Below are positions 1 to 4,842 of a stretch of 7,643 nt of DNA, one piece after another; within the stretch, counting starts at the first letter, position 1; each line of letters starts with the position of its first letter. The stretch is from assembly GCA_964607865.1 (NCBI GenBank), contig CAZSLZ010000147.1, positions 1 to 7,643 of the forward strand, given 5' to 3'. A program made the translations under genes and the position numbers. Origin of the DNA: CAZSLZ01 sp964607865. GTDB taxonomy: Bacteria > Vulcanimicrobiota > JAJTBE01 > CAZSLZ01. The notes under the pieces were generated by a model. It was not told the origin of the DNA. It ran no database searches and saw nothing but the letters and a program-made list of their open reading frames with translations.

Positions 1-789
1 CTTGTAAAGTTCTATGAACATCCGGCTTACTTCCGACGGGGTAGTTTTGTTGTCCAGTCCCTCATCGATTTTATGGAATGCATACATTTTCCGGTTTAAA
101 ACCGTATTTTCAAAACCCATTTCCTGGGCGGTCTTTTCAATGGTATCCATACCAAGGTAATCCATCAACATATCTGTGGCGGTATTATCAGATTCAATTA
201 TCATAAGCTCCACCAGCTGTCTTATACTCCATCTGGTACCCGTTTCCTTGTCCTTTAAAATTCCTGAACCACCGGTTTTATCAGTTTTCTTTAATTCCAA
301 CTGCTCATCCAGGCTTAATTTACCCTGTTGAACCTGTTTAAAAACCTCAAACATTATGGGAATTTTAATCAGGCTAGCCGATTCCATTACCAGGTTGGCG
401 TTTTTTTCGACTTTTTCTCCGCTCTGAAAATCATAAACCACATAACCAACGGTGCCTGGATATTCTCTAACTATTTCATCTATACGGTTCTGCAAATTAT
501 TGTAATCCACTTTTATCAACTCCTCTGGTGAGGGTGATGGGGAAGGTTCCGGCGAGGCCTTGGGGGTTTCCCTTATTTCCGGCGAGCCGGGCAAAGCTGT
601 GGGTGAGGGGAATTCTATGGGTGCAGTGGGTGTTATTGTTCCGGTGGCAGCCACAGTTTCCCTGGGCGCGGGTTTCCCGGCATCCTCATTTAACGGCTGA
701 GAAAGCACATAAACTGACATTATTGTCAGAATAACTATTATACCATAAAAAATAATTCTTTTCAGAGCAATTTTCTTTTTTTCCTTCAT
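1..789 (-). CDS. Membrane-anchored class A beta-lactamase-fold serine hydrolase, 3' end beyond the window
   Basis: The frame is open from ATG at 789 to base 1 (263 residues, no stop), so the C-terminus is cut by the window edge. Residues 1-10 are Lys-rich and 11-29 form one hydrophobic helix with no lipobox, which indicates an uncleaved signal anchor with the rest outside the membrane. Residues ~40-90 are a Pro/Ser/Thr-rich linker of the cell-wall-spanning kind. The catalytic domain begins near 95. It shows SxxK (Ser139, Lys142, in SASLIKIP), a GGSGIL segment at 173-178, and SDN at 200-202 followed by TATDML. The third motif (K-T/S-G) should lie off the edge. The position of Glu166 of true beta-lactamases falls in NRKMYAF (232-238), which has no Glu. 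Established knowledge: the Beta-lactamase2 family includes many such proteins without proven lactamase activity. A role as a penicillin-binding-like or peptidoglycan-related acyl-serine enzyme is inferred. AGGATAGG lies just upstream of ATG, 14 bases after the HEAT gene stop, so it is probably the last visible gene of the trpS operon. Confidence 0.88.
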   Translation of the reverse strand, partial: MKEKKKIALKRIIFYGIIVILTIMSVYVLSQPLNEDAGKPAPRETVAATGTITPTAPIEFPSPTALPGSPEIRETPKASPEPSPSPSPEELIKVDYNNLQNRIDEIVREYPGTVGYVVYDFQSGEKVEKNANLVMESASLIKIPIMFEVFKQVQQGKLSLDEQLELKKTDKTGGSGILKDKETGTRWSIRQLVELMIIESDNTATDMLMDYLGMDTIEKTAQEMGFENTVLNRKMYAFHKIDEGLDNKTTPSEVSRMFIELYK

Positions 790-803
790 TTCTAACCTAT
801 CCT

Positions 804-1430
804 TCAGTTGCATCCCCGGCAGGGTTTCTGCTCATGGGGTTCATTTTCATCTTTAAGTTTTTCTCCCAATGCTTTCTGTATTTTTTTCAGAGCTTCCTTG
901 TAATGATGCCGGGTAACAGGGTCATCATTTTTTAAAGCCCGGCCTATAGGCTCAACAGCTGCCAGGTCCCCAATGTGGCCCAGGCTCTCGGCGGCGATGC
1001 TACGGACGTGCCAGTCAGGATCCTGCAAAGCTTCTATAAGCATAATCACCACCCTGGGTTCATTGAAATGCCGCAATGCAGAAGCGCAAGCTTCACGAAT
1101 ATGCCAGTCTGGGTGCTTCAGCCCTCGAATTAAACCGGGTATTCCGTTGGGAGTTTCCAGATAACCCAGGGCAAAAGCCACCGCCTGCACTACCCGCCAA
1201 TCGGGGTCTGCCAGGGTTTCCATTAAGGCATACAAAGCTTCCTTTTCCTTCCTGTTGCCCAATGCTTCCACCGCAGCTCTTCGAACCTGCCAACTTTGAT
1301 CTTTCAGTAAGCTTTTTAACAGATTAAAGGCTGCCGGGTCTTTGGATTTCTCCAGGCTTTTCACCGACGCAACCCGGCTTCGCCAATCCGCAGAGCCTGA
1401 CATTCTTATCAATTCACTGATTTCCGACAT
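804..1430 (-). CDS. HEAT-repeat protein (PBS-lyase-type repeats) with C-terminal CxxC
   Basis: This 208-residue soluble protein consists almost wholly of HEAT-like alpha-helical repeats. A Trp, usually preceded by (P)D, recurs at residues 16, 47, 78, 109 and 140, exactly 31 residues apart. The repeat pattern is roughly DPDWxVRxxAxxALG, then a second helix ending in Leu-rich L..aL.D. A sixth, degenerate repeat begins at ~171 with Pro in place of Trp. The tail (190-208) is charged and ends in CRGCN, with two cysteines spaced CxxC (204, 207). HEAT repeats of this type serve as protein-binding scaffolds and also occur near phycobilin lyases; no catalytic residues are visible, so the partner is unknown. 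ATG at 1430 follows the trpS stop by 11 bases, and the likely ribosome binding site (AAGGA) overlaps that TAA stop, which implies translational coupling. The serine hydrolase begins 14 bases after its TGA. The repeat assignment is secure; the function is not. Confidence 0.9.
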   Translation of the reverse strand: MSEISELIRMSGSADWRSRVASVKSLEKSKDPAAFNLLKSLLKDQSWQVRRAAVEALGNRKEKEALYALMETLADPDWRVVQAVAFALGYLETPNGIPGLIRGLKHPDWHIREACASALRHFNEPRVVIMLIEALQDPDWHVRSIAAESLGHIGDLAAVEPIGRALKNDDPVTRHHYKEALKKIQKALGEKLKDENEPHEQKPCRGCN

Positions 1431-1441
1431 TTTATCAATCC

Positions 1442-2428
1442 TTAATAATATATTTTCATTGCTTTTTTAACTTTAGTCATGGTGCGGCTTACTACTCTGC
1501 AGGCGTTTTCCGCTCCCTGTTCCAGAATCTCTTTCACTTTTTTGGGGTTCTCTTCCAGTTCCTTCTGTTTATCCCATACAGGCTGCATCTCTATCTTCAT
1601 CGCTTCAAAAAGCATATCCTTACAGTTTTTGCAGCCGAGTTCGCCGGTTTTGCAGGTTTGATATACTTTCTTAACATTTTTACTGGTGTTAAATAATTTA
1701 TGATAATAATAAATATTACAAATTTCTGGATGCCCTGAGTCTCCCTTATAGATTTTCTCGGGGTCGGTTACGGTTTTTCTGAGTTTTTTCAATAAAGGTT
1801 TGCCCTGCTCTGACATCAGGATTGTGTTATTATAGCTTTTTGACATCTTACGCCCATCGGTGCCGGGTACCAGGGAAAATTCCGCCAGTTTTGCCTGGGG
1901 CTCGGGAAAAACTTCCCGGTCATACAAACGATTAAAACGCCGGGCAATCTCCCTGGAAATTTCCAGGTGAGGCAGCTGATCTTTGCCCACCGGCACCAAT
2001 TCGCCCTTTACCGATAAAATATCCGCCGTCTGCAATATTGGGTATCCCAGAAAGCCATATGTGGCAATATCCTGGCCCAGTTGTTGTACCTGGTCTTTAA
2101 ATGTGGGGCACCGCTCCGCCCATGACAAGGGAGTTATCATTGAAAGTAAAAGGTGAAGTTCAGCAATCTGGGGAACTTTGGATTGAATATAAAATGTGCA
2201 TTTTTCAGGGTTCACACCTCCGGCGATATAATCTATAACCACGTTATGAATATCTTTTTTTATGGTATCCGGTGACATATACCGGGTGGACAGGGCATGC
2301 CAGTCCGCCACCATGAAGAAACAGTCATATTCTTCCTGTAACGCAGCCCAGTTTTTAATTGCGCCAAAATAATGGCCTATATGTAATTTCCCTGTGGGAC
2401 GCATTCCGCTTAAAATCCGTTTGCTCAT
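1442..2428 (-). CDS. trpS: Tryptophanyl-tRNA synthetase with probable [4Fe-4S] Cys motif
   Basis: A class Ic aminoacyl-tRNA synthetase that charges tRNA-Trp with tryptophan using ATP in the cytoplasm. At 328 residues it has the usual bacterial length. The ATP-site signature HIGH is at 16-19 (after SGMRPTGKL) and KMSKS is at 194-198. Typical TrpRS blocks are also present: YPILQTADIL (129-138), VPVGKDQLPHLE (145-156) and IARRFN (161-166). In the C-terminal half, Cys237, Cys259, Cys266 and Cys269 give C-x21-C-x6-C-x2-C. This is nearly the motif that binds a [4Fe-4S] cluster near the anticodon-recognition region in Thermotoga maritima TrpRS, so cluster binding is inferred. ATG at 2428 has a strong AGAGGAG site six bases upstream. 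A canonical promoter lies just ahead at 2450-2479, and no T-box leader is seen. The HEAT-repeat and serine hydrolase genes follow closely and are probably co-transcribed. Confidence 0.97.
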   Translation of the reverse strand: MSKRILSGMRPTGKLHIGHYFGAIKNWAALQEEYDCFFMVADWHALSTRYMSPDTIKKDIHNVVIDYIAGGVNPEKCTFYIQSKVPQIAELHLLLSMITPLSWAERCPTFKDQVQQLGQDIATYGFLGYPILQTADILSVKGELVPVGKDQLPHLEISREIARRFNRLYDREVFPEPQAKLAEFSLVPGTDGRKMSKSYNNTILMSEQGKPLLKKLRKTVTDPEKIYKGDSGHPEICNIYYYHKLFNTSKNVKKVYQTCKTGELGCKNCKDMLFEAMKIEMQPVWDKQKELEENPKKVKEILEQGAENACRVVSRTMTKVKKAMKIYY

Positions 2429-2449
2429 AAAAATCTCCTCTCAAAAAGG

Positions 2450-2479
2450 ATTGTATGTAAGCCAGAGTTTTTTTGTCAA
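2450..2479 (-). promoter_or_regulatory. Sigma-A-type promoter for the trpS operon
   Basis: On the minus strand a perfect -35 box TTGACA (2479-2474) is followed after 18 bases by TACAAT (2455-2450), which matches the -10 consensus at five of six positions. Transcription would start near 2443, leaving a leader of roughly 15 bases that is little more than the ribosome binding site AGAGGAG. Such a short leader leaves no room for a T-box or other riboswitch. An A tract follows the -35 box within the spacer. The position and strand fit trpS exactly. Confidence 0.7.
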
Positions 2480-2588
2480 ATTTCAGTTTCATCCGGTTTT
2501 TTTCCTTCTTTTTATTTTTTGAATCAAACCTGAAGCAGAAAGAATGCAACAAATACAATAGCCGCCAATGGAAAGAGTATAAAACAAA
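2480..2588. other. Intergenic stretch downstream of the FlhA-like gene
   Basis: This is the T-rich (minus-strand) part of the 160-base gap between the FlhA-like gene and the trpS promoter. No convincing intrinsic terminator hairpin is visible. In the -1 frame relative to the FlhA-like gene it encodes a hydrophobic run, LFPLAAIVFVAFFLLQV, ending in TGA at 2526-2524. That run lacks an ATG or a GTG of its own. It may be chance hydrophobicity of T-rich DNA or a lost or shifted C-terminal membrane anchor. A small open frame here with a TTG start, overlapping trpS, is not supported as a gene. Confidence 0.4.
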
Positions 2589-4772
2589 CTAATTTTGAAC
2601 AGGCCTGATATCTTCCACCCTGTAATATTCTGTGTAATAATAGGAAAGAAATTGGCTCAGTATTTTTCCTATTGCCTGTGGATTTGAAATATATGGGCTG
2701 GCAGGTATGTTTTTTAAAATCTTCTCCCAGCGGGGGCCCATGTTCTCTATAATGGGTTCAGCCAACTCCTGGGGCAGAAGTTGAATTAACAGAAGAGCCT
2801 TTTCTATCTGGCGGATTATCAAATCCGATTCCAGGTTACTGGAGATATATTTTCTTATCCAGTAGGAAGAATATGCCGGCATTTCAAAGGAAAACTTATT
2901 GAAACTATCCATGAAGGAATCCTTGACCAGCCACAATTGGGAAATAGACTGGGCCATCTCTTCCGGTGATTTCATGGCAATCTGTCTTAAAATCAACATC
3001 CACTGTTTATCAGTAAAGGGAACCCGGGGGAACCGGCTGCCCTTATAATACCACATAAAATCTTCCAGCACCCAGTTCCGCATTTCACTCACTGATATGG
3101 GCTGTTTATTGTTGCTGGACTTCATCAGTTCTTCAAGTTCTCTGCCCCTGATATCGGACAGTATCTGGCGATACATTTTTTCCGCCGTTTTCGGGGTGAA
3201 GGATGCAAGAAAAATTGCCAGTTTTTGAATGGAAGATAACTCAAATTTTACTTTAATATCTGGCAGTGCGTTCTTAATTTGGGAAGTTAAAATCTTAATC
3301 TGCTCTTCTCTGTAGGTTTTTCCTACCATACTGTCCATATTGAAGATGCTTGATTTCTCAATATTCTCAGGCAGGTTGGCAATTTCAATAACCAGGTTTA
3401 CCAATTGTTTATAATTTAAATCATTAAATACTTTTTTAATAGCCTTGCTATCACTTTTGACTAATAAGGCAGCCAATTTCTGTAATTTTGAGAGGGGCTG
3501 GACCGCAGGCAGTTTTGTATTAAACTTCCCCGCCAACCTTGAAATATCCGTCGGCGGAGTAAAAGATATGCTTTTTTCTTTGTTGAAAAACATTTCAAGG
3601 CGTTTTTTGCTGATTTTGCACAAATGTATATAGTTTCGAAGTTTGATAAAATCAGTAAGAATTTTCCGTCGGCTTTTGATATCCGATGAAACCCAGAACC
3701 ATAACCAGTTCAACCATAACCGGGTAGATTTGAGCCTGATTTTTTTGAAAAACTTTATCCCCTGGTTGGGCTCTATCTCACCGGGTTTTATAATTACCAC
3801 ATCGGGCAGGGTTTTCTCCAGGGCGCGCCTTAAAATTAACCTCACCGATTCACCGCATAAAATACCCATTCTGAAACCTTTCTTCTGTAAGGAAAGATAA
3901 GTATGGGTCAATTCTTCCAGTAACTTATTTAAAATCACATCGTTTTCCGGTAATTTTTTTTCCCTGTTTGCTTTTTTAAACAACCATAGCTGCAGGTGGG
4001 AATCCAGGGTGACAAACATAAGTTTCTTGTCTCTGAAGGCGTAATTGAAGATATTGTTTTTCAAATCTTTTCTTAAAACTTCAGTCATGGAATCAGGATC
4101 CTTATCGGAATTTTCAGTTTGGGCCAGAGAGCGGATAACCCGGGAAATCTGGGTCAGAGGAACGCCTTCAGGCACCAGGTTCTTCATAACCTTAACAAAG
4201 CCCGAAAAATCAATCTTCTGGAGGCTTTTTCTTACCATAGAAGGCTCAATCATCTTAAACAGATCCAGTTTTTCTCTTACCGATTCAGAGGTGATGAGTC
4301 TTGAAGCATTTGCCCGGAGTATGGATTCCATATGCTCCAGCATCAATTCTTCTATGCTTACACTGTAAACATTGGTTGCCGAATATCGATATTTTTCTTC
4401 CTCATCCAGCCAGATACAGGGAAGGCTGTAAATGGGATCGGTCCGGGTAGGAACCGGCAACTTTTCAGCTTTGTCTTTTTTCATAATGAGAAGGGATTTA
4501 CCGGGTTCAACCTCTTGTTTGACTATCTCTCGATTGAATAAAATAAACCGATACGATTTGCTGTTTAAATAGATATTTTCCCGTATCAAAAATGGCGGTA
4601 GTTTTATCCCCCATTCCTTTATTAATCTGCTGCGAATATTATTCACCTGGGAAATAAACCTCAGTTTGTAAGAATCCCGAATTAAGTAAGACAGGGAACG
4701 GCCCACCTCAATTGCAAACATGAAATGGGGAATTTCCTCATATATTTGGTTTTCAAATTTTTTATCTTCCAT
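2589..4772 (-). CDS. Soluble FlhA cytoplasmic-domain protein with C-terminal FliG-like helical segments, role unknown
   Basis: A 727-residue protein with no signal peptide and no clear membrane segment. Residues ~14-341 match the cytoplasmic domain of FlhA/SctV (FHIPEP family), the export-gate protein that docks chaperone-substrate complexes. Matching blocks in order are PPFLIRENI with VEPGKSLLI (59-96), TDPIYSLPCIWLDEEE (111-126), LEHMESILRANASRLI (145-160), DPDSMTEVLRKDL (225-237), LMFVTLDSHL (251-260) and the final GILCGESVRLILRRALE (303-319) with GEI (331-333). The ~330-residue N-terminal membrane half of normal FlhA is absent. Next come an aromatic patch, LWLNWLWFWV (352-361), and basic residues. 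Helical segments starting near 427, 512, 586 and 654 then resemble the FliG N-terminal domain, best in LSKLQKLAALL (427-437) with LVIEIANL (460-467), and again in LSSIQKLAIFLAS (512-524). ATG at 4772 has AGGTG five bases upstream. No other flagellar gene is nearby, so a role in flagellar export is not implied. FlhA-domain assignment is strong; FliG similarity is moderate; function is unknown. Confidence 0.85.
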   Translation of the reverse strand: MEDKKFENQIYEEIPHFMFAIEVGRSLSYLIRDSYKLRFISQVNNIRSRLIKEWGIKLPPFLIRENIYLNSKSYRFILFNREIVKQEVEPGKSLLIMKKDKAEKLPVPTRTDPIYSLPCIWLDEEEKYRYSATNVYSVSIEELMLEHMESILRANASRLITSESVREKLDLFKMIEPSMVRKSLQKIDFSGFVKVMKNLVPEGVPLTQISRVIRSLAQTENSDKDPDSMTEVLRKDLKNNIFNYAFRDKKLMFVTLDSHLQLWLFKKANREKKLPENDVILNKLLEELTHTYLSLQKKGFRMGILCGESVRLILRRALEKTLPDVVIIKPGEIEPNQGIKFFKKIRLKSTRLWLNWLWFWVSSDIKSRRKILTDFIKLRNYIHLCKISKKRLEMFFNKEKSISFTPPTDISRLAGKFNTKLPAVQPLSKLQKLAALLVKSDSKAIKKVFNDLNYKQLVNLVIEIANLPENIEKSSIFNMDSMVGKTYREEQIKILTSQIKNALPDIKVKFELSSIQKLAIFLASFTPKTAEKMYRQILSDIRGRELEELMKSSNNKQPISVSEMRNWVLEDFMWYYKGSRFPRVPFTDKQWMLILRQIAMKSPEEMAQSISQLWLVKDSFMDSFNKFSFEMPAYSSYWIRKYISSNLESDLIIRQIEKALLLIQLLPQELAEPIIENMGPRWEKILKNIPASPYISNPQAIGKILSQFLSYYYTEYYRVEDIRPVQN

Positions 4773-4842
4773 CCTTGCACCTGTTTATATTTCCCTTTTC
4801 TTAATTGTCATTTTTCATAACATTTTCTTCTGTCTAAATGTT
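4773..4842. other. Short spacer between ATPase and FlhA-like gene
   Basis: This 70-base AT-rich gap contains the AGGTG ribosome binding site of the FlhA-like gene. A weak inverted repeat (AACATTT / AAATGTT) has no following U-tract, so no intrinsic terminator is supported and read-through from the ATPase gene is possible. A possible promoter-like pair (ATGACA, 16 bases, TATAAA) would place the transcript start inside the ribosome binding site, so it is not credited. Confidence 0.4.

Noticed and set aside
271..279. KTG at residues 171-173 of the serine hydrolase as the third catalytic motif
   Set aside because: It lies before SDN, whereas the catalytic K-T/S-G of this fold comes after it near the C-terminus. 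The true motif should be outside the window.
2355..2558. 67-residue minus-strand open frame with a TTG start, overlapping the start of trpS
   Set aside because: It has no good ribosome binding site, overlaps trpS by 74 bases in another frame, and its sequence is a Lys/Phe-rich product of AT-rich DNA that also contains the trpS promoter.
2429..2588. T-box riboswitch ahead of trpS
   Set aside because: The gap has no T-box core sequence and no terminator/antiterminator pair, and the promoter leaves a leader of only about 15 bases.
3750..4733. Ordinary flagellar flhA gene
   Set aside because: The N-terminal membrane half and the FHIPEP signature region are absent, the C-terminal half is not FlhA-like, and no flagellar neighbours are present.
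4773..4800. Promoter ATGACA-16-TATAAA for the FlhA-like gene
   Set aside because: The transcript would start within a few bases of ATG and lose the ribosome binding site.
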